In this document: piece after piece, positions 14,834 through 21,780 of the stretch
Position numbering within the stretch: position 1 is the stretch's first letter
Layout: every line of letters begins with the position of its first letter
Assembly (NCBI GenBank): GCA_002473085.1
Contig: DKTP01000146.1
Coordinates: 1-27,184 of the forward strand
DNA length: 27,184 nt
DNA from: Anaerolineales bacterium UBA7227
GTDB taxonomy: Bacteria; Chloroflexota; Anaerolineae; Anaerolineales; Villigracilaceae
Direction of reading: 5' to 3'
Made by a program: the position numbers and the translations under genes
The notes under the pieces: model-generated
The model's input: the letters and a program-made list of their open reading frames with translations, nothing else
The model's database searches: none
What the model was told of the DNA's origin: nothing

Positions 14834-16003
14834 ATGCGACTTCTTTTCGTGGCCGACGGACGCTCCCCCACCGCCCGCAACTGGATCCAATACTGGATCG
14901 CGCGCGGCGACGAAGTGACTCTCGCCTCGACCTTTCCCTGCGACCCGGTCCCGGGTCTCGCGTCGCTCGAAGCGGTTCCCGCCGCCTTCAGCGGACGCGG
15001 CGCCCCGGCCGCGTCTGCCCCGGGCGCCCGTGACGCGCGTCTCATCAACCTGCGCCAGACCGTCCGCCACTGGCTGGGACCTCTCGCCCTGCGACGCGAC
15101 GCCCAGCGTCTGCGCGGACTCGTCGAACGCCTCCAACCCGACCTCGTCCACGCGCTGCGGATTCCCTACGAGGGGATGCTGGCCGCCAACGCGGGTTTGC
15201 GCGTCCCGTTCATCGTCTCGGTCTGGGGCAACGACTTCACCCTGCACGCGCCGTCCACGCCGCTGATGCGTCATCACACCGAATGGACGATGCTCGCCGC
15301 CGACGCGCTCCACGCCGACTGCAACCGCGACATCCGTCTCGCCCGCTGCTGGGGACTCGACCCCGCCAAACCGACGCTCGTCGCGCCCGGCAACGGCGGC
15401 ATCCGCACGAACGTTTTCTTCCCGCCCGCAGATCCCGTGGAAGAACCTGTTATCTTCAACCCGCGCGGCTTCCGCGCCTACGTCCGCAACGACACATTCT
15501 TCCAATCCGTTCCCCTGATATTAAAGGAATTCCCCAAAGCAAAGTTCATCTGCGCGGGCATGGCGGGACAAGCCGAAGCGCTGACCTGGATTGACAAACT
15601 CGGCATCGGGAAATCCGTCGAACTGCTCGCGCCGCGTCCCCACGCGCAGATGGCGGAGATTTATCGAAGCGCGATGGTCCTCGTCTCCCCGTCCACGCAC
15701 GACGGCACGCCGAACACCCTGCTCGAAGGCCTGGCCTGCGGATGCTTTCCGGTCGCGGGCGATCTCGACTCCATCCGCGAGTGGATCACGGACGGAGTCA
15801 ACGGCTTGCTGGTTGACCCCGCCGACCCGTCCGCGCTGGCCGGGGCGGTCGTCCGCGCCATTAAAGACAAAGACCTGCGCGTCAGGGCGGCAGGTCTTAA
15901 TCGCGAGATCATCGCCAACCGCGCGGAGTACACGCGGAATATGGCGAGAGCAGAATCGTTCTATCGCGAAGTCATTACGCAATACGCAACACGTAACTCG
16001 TAA
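14834..16003 (+). CDS. Glycosyltransferase family 4-like (GT-B fold)
   Basis: The 389-residue protein has an N-terminal Rossmann half starting MRLLFVADG, with LQPDLVHALRIPYEG and VWGNDFTLHAPS. The C-terminal sugar-nucleotide half has FNPRGFRAYVRND, FICAGMAG and the donor-site segment SPSTHDGTPNTLLEGLACGCFPVAGD around residue 283. Such enzymes transfer a sugar from a nucleotide donor to a lipid or polysaccharide. The start at 14834 is chosen over longer in-frame starts because those overlap the regulator gene and lack family sequence. The last eight residues (TQYATRNS) come from a heptanucleotide repeat array that also supplies the stop codon. The acceptor is unknown. Confidence 0.88.
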   Translation: MRLLFVADGRSPTARNWIQYWIARGDEVTLASTFPCDPVPGLASLEAVPAAFSGRGAPAASAPGARDARLINLRQTVRHWLGPLALRRDAQRLRGLVERLQPDLVHALRIPYEGMLAANAGLRVPFIVSVWGNDFTLHAPSTPLMRHHTEWTMLAADALHADCNRDIRLARCWGLDPAKPTLVAPGNGGIRTNVFFPPADPVEEPVIFNPRGFRAYVRNDTFFQSVPLILKEFPKAKFICAGMAGQAEALTWIDKLGIGKSVELLAPRPHAQMAEIYRSAMVLVSPSTHDGTPNTLLEGLACGCFPVAGDLDSIREWITDGVNGLLVDPADPSALAGAVVRAIKDKDLRVRAAGLNREIIANRAEYTRNMARAESFYREVITQYATRNS

Positions 16004-16033
16004 CTCGTATCCCGTATCCCGTATCCCGCAACT
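15978..16033. repeat. Degenerate heptanucleotide repeat, eight units
   Basis: Eight consecutive seven-base units read CGCAATA, CGCAACA, CGTAACT, CGTAACT, CGTATCC, CGTATCC, CGTATCC and CGCAACT. The array begins within the glycosyltransferase gene and ends three bases before the stop end of the convergent ytxH-like gene. It encodes the last residues and the stop of the glycosyltransferase. Confidence 0.85.
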
Positions 16034-16036
16034 CCC

Positions 16037-16252
16037 CTACCCCCTCGGCGCCCTCAACTCTTCCAGCCGATTCTGCAACTCGATTCGACGGTTGTCCGCC
16101 GCGCTGCGCACTTCCGCAAAGAAGGCGTTGCCGCGCTCGCGGATCTCGCCGCGCAACTGCTCTCCCGATTCGGGCGCGAGCAGAAGCGTCACGGTCGAAC
16201 CGACCAGCGCGCCGACCACAATTCCGATCAAAAAGCCAAACATCCTGCGCAT
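16037..16252 (-). CDS. YtxH-like small membrane protein
   Basis: The 71-residue protein has the YtxH pattern: one N-terminal glycine-zipper helix (FLIGIVVGALVGSTVTLLLAP), then SGEQLRGEIRERG and an amphipathic, charged helix. Family members are small general-stress or envelope proteins of unclear mechanism. AAGGAGA precedes the ATG with good spacing. It converges on the glycosyltransferase across the heptamer array and has a long upstream region with a perfect palindrome and a TATAAT-type -10 box. Confidence 0.8.
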   Translation of the reverse strand: MRRMFGFLIGIVVGALVGSTVTLLLAPESGEQLRGEIRERGNAFFAEVRSAADNRRIELQNRLEELRAPRG

Positions 16253-16269
16253 GAGATTCTCCTTGTATT

Positions 16270-16285
16270 GCGCGCTGAAGCGCGC
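16270..16285. repeat. Short hairpin of the GA-loop class
   Basis: Arms GCGCGCT and AGCGCGC flank GA, the same layout as the hairpin at 1715-1730. It is located 18 bases upstream of the ytxH-like gene. Confidence 0.45.
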
Positions 16286-16307
16286 CTTGTGTGATTGAAG
16301 CCGCGTC

Positions 16308-16329
16308 GTTGACGTTCGCGAACGTCAAC
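16308..16329. promoter_or_regulatory. Perfect 22-base palindrome upstream of ytxH-like gene
   Basis: The half-site GTTGACGTTCG is followed immediately by its exact reverse complement, with no loop. Such a gapless palindrome is better suited to a dimeric DNA-binding protein than to an RNA hairpin. It lies between the ytxH-like gene and its candidate promoter on the minus strand (16368-16373). Confidence 0.45.
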
Positions 16330-16367
16330 CTGAAATGTGAGAGTTCTTGAGAGACGAGACCTGTAAA

Positions 16368-16373
16368 ATTATA
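16368..16373 (-). promoter_or_regulatory. Candidate -10 box for the ytxH-like gene
   Basis: ATTATA on the plus strand reads TATAAT on the minus strand. A weak TCCACA lies 16 bases upstream as a possible -35. The transcript would have a leader of about 110 bases that includes the palindrome and the GA-loop hairpin. Confidence 0.35.
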
Positions 16374-16447
16374 GGCGAAAAACGCATTTTGTGGAATAAT
16401 GCAATCGCCGCGCGTATCCCCGTGAACGCGACGGCAAAGAACGATCC

Positions 16448-16507
16448 CAGGAATCCGAAAGACTCAGGAATCCGAAAGACTCAGGAATCCGAAAGTTCTA
16501 CTTTCGG
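16448..16507. repeat. REP element with two 17-base partial copies
   Basis: Two tandem 17-base units CAGGAATCCGAAAGACT lead into a full hairpin with arms CCGAAAGT and ACTTTCGG around TCT (16489-16507). The core matches the hairpins that flank the transposase at 33-581. The partial units look like half-elements that repeat the left arm. Confidence 0.8.
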
Positions 16508-16587
16508 AATAAAGAACAAAACCCAATCTCATGCCTGGCCGAACTGGGGAAAAGCCAGCGCGGACTCTACCGTACTCGGAGGGTACC

Positions 16588-17463
16588 TTGTCCACTGTAT
16601 CTGTTTCTGCTCCCGCGCAACCGCGCAAAAAAGTGACCACGCTGGCGTTCCGTCAAAAGAAGGGACGCGGCGAGCCGATCACCATGCTGACGGCCTACGA
16701 CTATCCCACCGCGCTCTCGATGGACGCGGCGGGCGTGGACTCGATCCTCGTCGGCGATTCGCTGGGGATGGTGGTCTTGGGCTACGCCAACACGATCCCC
16801 GTCACGATGGAGGAGATGCTCCATCACTGCCGCGCCGTGGCGCGCGGCGCGCAAGCCGCCCTGCTCATCGGCGACATGCCGTTCATGTCGTATCAGGCGG
16901 AGGTCGGCGAGGCCGTCCGCAACGCGGGCCGCTTCCTTAAGGAAGGCGGCATGGACGCGGTCAAACTCGAGGGCGGACGCGAACGCGTCGAGGCCGTGCG
17001 CGCCATCGTCGGCGCGGGGATTCCCGTGATGGGACACCTCGGACTCACGCCGCAATCCGTCCACCAACTGGGCGGGTTCCGTCCGCAGGGGAAGACCGCT
17101 TCCGCCGCCCAACGCCTGCTCGAAGACGCGCTCCTGCTCGAAGAAGCGGGATGCTTCAGTCTCGTTCTCGAATCCGTCCCGGCGCGGCTGGCGGAACACA
17201 TCTCCAAAAAACTTTCCATCCCCACCATCGGCATCGGCGCGGGCGTGGGCTGCGACGGACAGGTTCTCGTCACCCACGACCTGCTCGGTCTCTTCGACCG
17301 CTTCACGCCGAAGTTCGTCAAAAAATATACCGATTTCCACGGCGAGATGAAGCGCGCCTTCGCGGAATATCTCGCGGATGTGCAGTCGCGCGCGTTCCCC
17401 GGCGCGGAACATTCGGTGGAGATGAGCGAGGAGGAGTGGGAGACATTTTTAAAAGTTTCGTAG
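16588..17463 (+). CDS. panB: 3-methyl-2-oxobutanoate hydroxymethyltransferase
   Basis: PanB adds a hydroxymethyl group from methylene-tetrahydrofolate to 2-oxoisovalerate, giving ketopantoate. Family motifs are complete: ITMLTAYDYPTA, DSILVGDSLGMVVLGYANTIPVT (metal/substrate aspartates), VKLEGG, VMGHLGLTPQS, LVLESVP and PTIGIGAG. The start chosen is the TTG at 16588, five bases after GGAGG (16578-16582), giving 291 residues. An ATG at 16531 would add 19 residues without family character and has no ribosome binding site. REP elements lie on both sides of the gene. panE follows on the same strand, so two consecutive pantothenate steps are clustered, separated by about 125 bases of repeats. Confidence 0.94.
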   Translation: MSTVSVSAPAQPRKKVTTLAFRQKKGRGEPITMLTAYDYPTALSMDAAGVDSILVGDSLGMVVLGYANTIPVTMEEMLHHCRAVARGAQAALLIGDMPFMSYQAEVGEAVRNAGRFLKEGGMDAVKLEGGRERVEAVRAIVGAGIPVMGHLGLTPQSVHQLGGFRPQGKTASAAQRLLEDALLLEEAGCFSLVLESVPARLAEHISKKLSIPTIGIGAGVGCDGQVLVTHDLLGLFDRFTPKFVKKYTDFHGEMKRAFAEYLADVQSRAFPGAEHSVEMSEEEWETFLKVS

Positions 17464-17467
17464 AAAG

Positions 17468-17575
17468 GAATCCGAAAGTTCTACTTTCGGCATGATCCTG
17501 AAGTAGAACTTCAGGATTCCAACAACTTCAGGATTCCAACAACTTCAGGATTCCAGCGACTTCAGGATTCTAGCA
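17468..17575. repeat. REP cluster: two hairpins plus 17-base tandem array
   Basis: The first hairpin, 17472-17490, has arms CCGAAAGT/ACTTTCGG. The second, 17495-17517, has ten-base arms beginning ATCCTGAAGT around AGA. From 17508 a 17-base unit starting ACTTCAGGATTCC repeats four times (17508, 17525, 17542, 17559), the later copies drifting. All share the GAAGT/ACTTC core with the transposase-flanking elements. The cluster fills the gap between panB and panE. Confidence 0.85.
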
Positions 17576-17589
17576 AGGGTTGAAACTCG

Positions 17590-18492
17590 ATGGACAATGA
17601 ACCCATCCTCATCCTCGGCACGGGCGCGCTGGCGACTCTCTTTGCAGCGCGGCTGGCCGAACAGGGACGCGATGTCACCATGCTCGGCACATGGCAGGCT
17701 GGATTGGACGCTCTCGAACGCGACGGCGCGCGTCTCATGGACGCGGACGGGCGCGAACGCTCCTTCCGCGTGCGCGCCACGCGCGACCCCGCGGCGGCGC
17801 GCGGCTCGAAGTACGCCCTCGTCCTCGTCAAATCCTGGCAGACGGAGCGCGCCGCGCGTCAACTCGCGGACTGTCTCGCGGACGACGGACTCGCCGTCAC
17901 CCTCCAGAACGGACTCGGCAACGACGCGATCCTCGCGGACGCGCTCGGGCGCGAACGCGTCTCGCTCGGCGTGACGGTGGCAGGCGCGACCCTGCTCGGC
18001 CCGGGACTCGTCCGCGCGGAGGGCGAGGGGAGCGTCTCGCTGGCGGCGCATCCCCGCTTGGGCGTAGTGAAGGCCGCGTTGCGGCGCGCCCGCTTCAACG
18101 TCGAAGTAGCGGCGGACGCGCGTTCCATCGTGTGGGGAAAGTTGACGATCAACGCGGCCATCAACCCGTTGACCGCGCTGCTGCAAGTCCCCAACGGCGA
18201 GTTGTTGAAGCGTCCCCCGGCGCGCGCGTTGATGGGCGAACTCGCCCGCGAAACCGCCGCGGTCGCCGCGGCGCAGCAGATTCGATTACCGTTCGCGGAT
18301 CCCGTCGAGGCGGCGGAGGCGGCGGCGCGCAAGACCGCCGCGAACCACTCGTCCATGCTTCAGGATGTGCGCCGCGGCGCGCCGACGGAGATAGACGCCA
18401 TCTGCGGCGCGATCGCGGAAGCGGGAGAGCGCCTGGACGCGCCGACGCCCCTCAACCGCGCCTGCTGGCAGTTGGTGAAAGCGCTTCAGTAA
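17590..18492 (+). CDS. panE: 2-dehydropantoate 2-reductase (ketopantoate reductase)
   Basis: PanE reduces ketopantoate to pantoate with NADPH. The 300-residue protein has the nucleotide motif ILGTGALATLFA at 8-19, VKSWQT near 80, LQNGLGN at 106-111, the catalytic lysine K184 in VWGKLTINAAINPLTALL, and the C-terminal NHSSMLQDVRRGAPTEIDAI substrate segment. All key residues appear present. It lies directly after panB and its REP cluster. The ATG is 14 bases after the last repeat unit and has no strong ribosome binding site. Together with coaBC, three CoA-pathway genes sit in this window. Confidence 0.93.
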   Translation: MDNEPILILGTGALATLFAARLAEQGRDVTMLGTWQAGLDALERDGARLMDADGRERSFRVRATRDPAAARGSKYALVLVKSWQTERAARQLADCLADDGLAVTLQNGLGNDAILADALGRERVSLGVTVAGATLLGPGLVRAEGEGSVSLAAHPRLGVVKAALRRARFNVEVAADARSIVWGKLTINAAINPLTALLQVPNGELLKRPPARALMGELARETAAVAAAQQIRLPFADPVEAAEAAARKTAANHSSMLQDVRRGAPTEIDAICGAIAEAGERLDAPTPLNRACWQLVKALQ

Positions 18493-18549
18493 AAAAGCCT
18501 GTTGTACTTTTCCAAATCAACCGAGCCGTCCATCGTCGCTGTTTTCAAC

Positions 18550-18613
18550 GCGAATGAAGCGAATTTGCGAATGTTTTTAAAACTCATTTGCGTCATTCGC
18601 ATTGAGATTTTTT
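18550..18613 (+). terminator. Hairpin repeat followed by a T-run, probable panE terminator
   Basis: Arms GCGAATGAAGCGAAT and the imperfect complement ending CGTCATTCGC (to 18600) are followed by TTTTTT at 18608-18613. GCGAAT words recur within the stem, so the hairpin also looks like a member of a repeat family. Confidence 0.55.
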
Positions 18614-18626
18614 GCCCGGTTAATTG

Positions 18627-18654
18627 TTAACACGAAGTCGCCTTGTGGTAAGAT
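18627..18654 (+). promoter_or_regulatory. Candidate promoter of the zinc-ribbon/kinase/regulator operon
   Basis: TTAACA (18627-18632) and TAAGAT (18649-18654) are spaced by 16 bases. Transcription would begin about 25 bases before the gene at 18685, leaving room for the GAGGAG ribosome binding site. Confidence 0.45.
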
Positions 18655-18684
18655 TCGCCCATCTTTTTCCCGAGGAGAATGAAC

Positions 18685-19587
18685 ATGCGGCGAATTTTCG
18701 CTCTGCTGTTGCTTTTGGGGATGCTCCTGTCCTTCCAGCCCGCGCGCGCGCAAGGCGAACCCAGTTTGAGTTCGGCGGAGGTGTGGATCTGGCCGGAGTA
18801 CGACCAGCCCGGCGTGCTGGTCATTTTACGCATGGAAGTTTCGCCAGAGACCGCCCTGCCCGCGGCCATGACGTTCCGAATCCCGGCCGCGGCCGAACGT
18901 CCCAGCGCTATGGCGGTGGGTCCCGCCTTCGACCAGGTGGGCGACACGTCGTATACCCTCACGCCCGACGGGGGCTGGGTCAAGGTGAACGTTCGGGTGA
19001 CCGCGCCGGCCATCCAATTGGAATATTACGATCCCACGCTCGCCATAACCGGCAAGTTCCGCGAATATAACTACGTCTGGCCCGGCGATTACGCGGTGGA
19101 AAAACTGCACGTGGAGTTGCAGCAGCCGTTCGACGCCAGCCAGATGAAGAGCGTCCCGGCCCTGCCCGCCGTCAATCCCAACCAGAACGGGCTGACGTAT
19201 TACACGGGAGATTTTTCCGCGCTGAAAGCGGGACAGACCTACGCGTTGAACGTGCAGTACCAGAAAGACTCCGACGCGTTGAGCATCTCCTTCGTCAACG
19301 TTCAATCGGCGGCCCCGCTGGACAACAATACCCCGGGACGTATCCCGCTGGACGCCTACCTGCCCTGGCTGGTGGGCGTCTTCGGCGCGCTCATGATCGC
19401 GGGCGGACTGTATTACTACTTCCGCGGGTATTCCATACCGCGCGTTTCAAAGAGACGTCGGCGCTCCGCCTCGGAGACCGCCGCGGCAGGCCCAACCTAC
19501 TGTCCACAGTGCGGCGCCCGCGCCCGCAGCGGCGACCGCTTCTGCCGAACCTGCGGCTCGCGCCTGCGCGTTGAGGAAGACGAGTAG
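18685..19587 (+). CDS. Signal-peptide protein with extracytoplasmic domain, one TM helix and cytoplasmic zinc ribbon
   Basis: The 300-residue protein has a signal sequence ending near FQPARAQ. An extracytoplasmic, probably beta-rich domain follows, with no family I recognise (VWIWPEYDQPGVLVILRMEVSP, then FREYNYVWPGDY). A transmembrane helix lies around 229-249 (YLPWLVGVFGALMIAGGLYYYF), then a basic stretch (SKRRRRS) and a C-terminal ribbon with C273-x2-C276 and C287-x2-C290 (CPQCGARARSGDRFCRTCG). The start at 18685 is preferred over 18679 because GGAG at 18674-18677 is one base from the first ATG but seven from the second. The gene ends 24 bases before a histidine kinase gene, so it may be an accessory sensor for that system. 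The role is inference. Confidence 0.8.
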   Translation: MRRIFALLLLLGMLLSFQPARAQGEPSLSSAEVWIWPEYDQPGVLVILRMEVSPETALPAAMTFRIPAAAERPSAMAVGPAFDQVGDTSYTLTPDGGWVKVNVRVTAPAIQLEYYDPTLAITGKFREYNYVWPGDYAVEKLHVELQQPFDASQMKSVPALPAVNPNQNGLTYYTGDFSALKAGQTYALNVQYQKDSDALSISFVNVQSAAPLDNNTPGRIPLDAYLPWLVGVFGALMIAGGLYYYFRGYSIPRVSKRRRRSASETAAAGPTYCPQCGARARSGDRFCRTCGSRLRVEEDE

Positions 19588-19611
19588 GCCGGCTTCCCTG
19601 AGACCGCCCCC

Positions 19612-21099
19612 ATGCTGACATATATCGTCGTCAATTTTCTGTACGGCCTTTCCTTCTTCAGCATGGGTCTGCTGGTTGCGCTCGAGGGCGGGCGCTCCTC
19701 CGACGCGCGCCTGCGAAAAGCGCTGCGTCCGCTATACGGATTCGGGCTGGTGCATGGGACGCACGAATTCCTGAAAATGTTCGAGGAGATCGCAAAACAG
19801 TTGGGACGTTCGTACCCCCAACTGGTCGGTCTCGACCTGGCGCTGCTGGCATTTTCGTTCCTATCGCTGGCGGCTTTTGGGAGTTTCCTGCTTTCCAAAA
19901 CGGAACCCGCCCAACGCGTCAGCCTGATCGTGCCGCTCGCGCTCGAGGGCGTCTGGGTCATCGGGCTGGGCATTTTCCGCGAGCGGTATTCGCCGGGAGA
20001 AATGCTGCTCGTGGCCGACGCGTGGACGCGCTACTCGCTCGCCATCCCGGCCAGCCTGCTGGCGGCCGTCGGCCTCGTCGCGCAGCAGCGCGCCTTCCGC
20101 CGCGCGGGACTCGTCCGCTTTGGACGCGACAGCCTGTGGGCCGCCGTCGCCTTTGCATGGTACGGCCTGGCGGGACAGTTATTCGCCGCGCCCAGCCCGC
20201 TGCCGCCTTCCCACATCCTCAACAGCGACCTGTTCCTGCGACTGTTCGGCTTCCCCGTTCAAATCCTGCGCGCCGTCATGGCCGGCGCGGCCGCGTTGTT
20301 CGTCGTCCGTTTCCTGCGCGCCTTCCAGGTGGAGACTGACCGCCAGATCGGAGACCTGAAAGAGGCGCGCCTGCGCGAATCGCAGGAACGCGAGGAACTG
20401 CGCCGCGAACTGTTCCGACGCGTGGTCGGCGCGCAAGAGGCGGAACGTCAGCGCATCGCGCGCGACCTCCACGACGAGACGGGTCAATCGCTGACCGCCA
20501 TCGGACTCGGCCTGCGCGGGCTGGAAAACACGCTGACGAAGAATCCCGACCGCGCCGCCGAGACGCTGCGCCGCCTCGAGACGATGACCGCCGATTCGCT
20601 CTCCGAACTCCAGCGCCTCATCAGCGACCTGCGTCCCTCGCACCTCGACGACCTGGGCCTGCCCGCGGCCATCCGCTGGTACGCGGGAAAGGTCTCGGAG
20701 CGCAGCGGACTCAAGATCCGCGTGGACATTTTTGGCGAGGAAAAGCCCATTTCAGAGCCGGTGAAGATCACCACCTTCCGCATCGTCCAGGAGGCGCTCA
20801 ACAACACCATCAAACACGCAGGCGCCACCAGCGTCTTCATCCAACTCTCCTACGAGCCGGACTCCGTTCACATTTCGGCGCGCGACGACGGCAGCGGCTT
20901 CGATCCCGAACTGACGGCGATGCGCCAGACCAGCCGTCCATCGCTGGGACTGGCGGGCATGCGCGAGCGCGCCTCGCTGCTGGGCGGAACGGCCTCGCTC
21001 CAATCGGGGCCCGGGCACGGCACGCTGGTGGAGGCGCGCATCCCCTACACACATGAAAGCGAGGCGCAGGATGACCATCCGTCTGCTTCTGGTGGATGA
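19612..21099 (+). CDS. NarL-type sensor histidine kinase with multi-TM input domain
   Basis: The first 235 residues are hydrophobic, with about seven predicted membrane helices and no extracytoplasmic sensor domain that I recognise. A coiled linker (240-270) leads to the HisKA_3 motif AERQRIARDLHDETGQSLTAIGLGL with phosphoacceptor H287. The ATPase domain has EALNNTIKHAGA (N box), DDGSGFDP (G1) and GLAGMRERASLLGG followed by GPGHGT (G2). Membrane-embedded input domains usually sense lipids, the membrane state or small hydrophobic ligands; which one applies here is unknown. The gene overlaps the response regulator gene, so the two form a cognate pair. Confidence 0.93.
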   Translation: MLTYIVVNFLYGLSFFSMGLLVALEGGRSSDARLRKALRPLYGFGLVHGTHEFLKMFEEIAKQLGRSYPQLVGLDLALLAFSFLSLAAFGSFLLSKTEPAQRVSLIVPLALEGVWVIGLGIFRERYSPGEMLLVADAWTRYSLAIPASLLAAVGLVAQQRAFRRAGLVRFGRDSLWAAVAFAWYGLAGQLFAAPSPLPPSHILNSDLFLRLFGFPVQILRAVMAGAAALFVVRFLRAFQVETDRQIGDLKEARLRESQEREELRRELFRRVVGAQEAERQRIARDLHDETGQSLTAIGLGLRGLENTLTKNPDRAAETLRRLETMTADSLSELQRLISDLRPSHLDDLGLPAAIRWYAGKVSERSGLKIRVDIFGEEKPISEPVKITTFRIVQEALNNTIKHAGATSVFIQLSYEPDSVHISARDDGSGFDPELTAMRQTSRPSLGLAGMRERASLLGGTASLQSGPGHGTLVEARIPYTHESEAQDDHPSASGG

Positions 21100-21721
21100 C
21101 CACGCCGTAGTCCGCTCGGGACTGAGGATGCTGCTCGCCAGCGAGTCGGACGTGGAAATCGTCGGGGAGGCGGGAAGCGGCTCGGAAGCCGTGGCCGCCG
21201 CGGCGTCCGCGCGACCGGACGTCATCCTCATGGACATCGGCCTGCCCGACATGACTGGCATCGAGGCGACGCGCGTCGTCAAGTCGCAATTCCCCGAGAT
21301 CGCCATCGTCGCGTTAACCATCCACGAGGACGAGGAGTATTTCTTCAGGATGCTGGACGCGGGCGCGTCGGGATACGTGCCCAAGCGCGCCGCGCCCGAA
21401 GAGTTGCTGACAGCCATCCGCGCCGCGGCTTCGGGCGAAGTGTACCTGTATCCGTCGCTGGCGAAATTGCTGGTGAGGGATTATCTCTCGCAGGAGCGCG
21501 AGACGGCGAACCGCTCCACGCTGGACGGACTGACCGAACGCGAACAGGAGGTGTTGTCGCTGCTCGCGGAGGGGCACAACAACGCCGAGATCGCGTCCGC
21601 GCTGGTCATCAGCCCGAAGACGGTGGAACGGCACCGCGAGAACATCATGCGAAAGTTGAATTTACATTCACGCGCCGAGTTGGTGCGGTACGCGATCCGA
21701 AAGGGGATTATTAAGGCGTGA
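21071..21721 (+). CDS. NarL/LuxR-family response regulator
   Basis: The receiver domain has D9/D10 in LLLVDDHAVVRSG, phosphoacceptor D55 in VILMDIGLPDMTG, T83 in ALTIHED and K105 in GYVPKRA. The C-terminal LuxR helix-turn-helix starts at LTEREQEVLSLLAEGHNNAEIA and continues through SPKTVERHRENIMRKL. It is a DNA-binding regulator activated by the upstream kinase. The ATG at 21071 is preferred, with GAGG nine bases upstream; an earlier ATG at 21053 would add six residues (MKARRR). It overlaps the kinase gene by 29 bases, indicating coupled translation. Targets are unknown; the electron-transfer operon 340 bases downstream is an obvious candidate but no operator was identified. Confidence 0.93.
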   Translation: MTIRLLLVDDHAVVRSGLRMLLASESDVEIVGEAGSGSEAVAAAASARPDVILMDIGLPDMTGIEATRVVKSQFPEIAIVALTIHEDEEYFFRMLDAGASGYVPKRAAPEELLTAIRAAASGEVYLYPSLAKLLVRDYLSQERETANRSTLDGLTEREQEVLSLLAEGHNNAEIASALVISPKTVERHRENIMRKLNLHSRAELVRYAIRKGIIKA

Positions 21722-21753
21722 AGGGTAGGGGGAGGTTGGTAATTGGAGATTGG

Positions 21754-21780
21754 GCCTGTCGCGACGCGGCGGGCTTTTTT
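21754..21780 (+). terminator. Rho-independent terminator after the response regulator
   Basis: GCCTGTCGCG pairs with CGCGGCGGGC (two G-U pairs) and is followed by six T residues (21775-21780). Confidence 0.7.

Noticed and set aside
14807..15505. Upstream extension of the response regulator frame on the minus strand
   Set aside because: It would be antisense to the glycosyltransferase. The receiver domain begins properly at MGKPRVLVVED (14806).
16531..16587. ATG start for panB at 16531
   Set aside because: It has no ribosome binding site and the extra 19 residues are unlike PanB. The TTG at 16588 has GGAGG at the right distance.
16448..17575. CRISPR-like array
   Set aside because: Units are 17 bases long, directly adjacent and without unique spacers, and no cas genes are present. 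They are REP half-elements.
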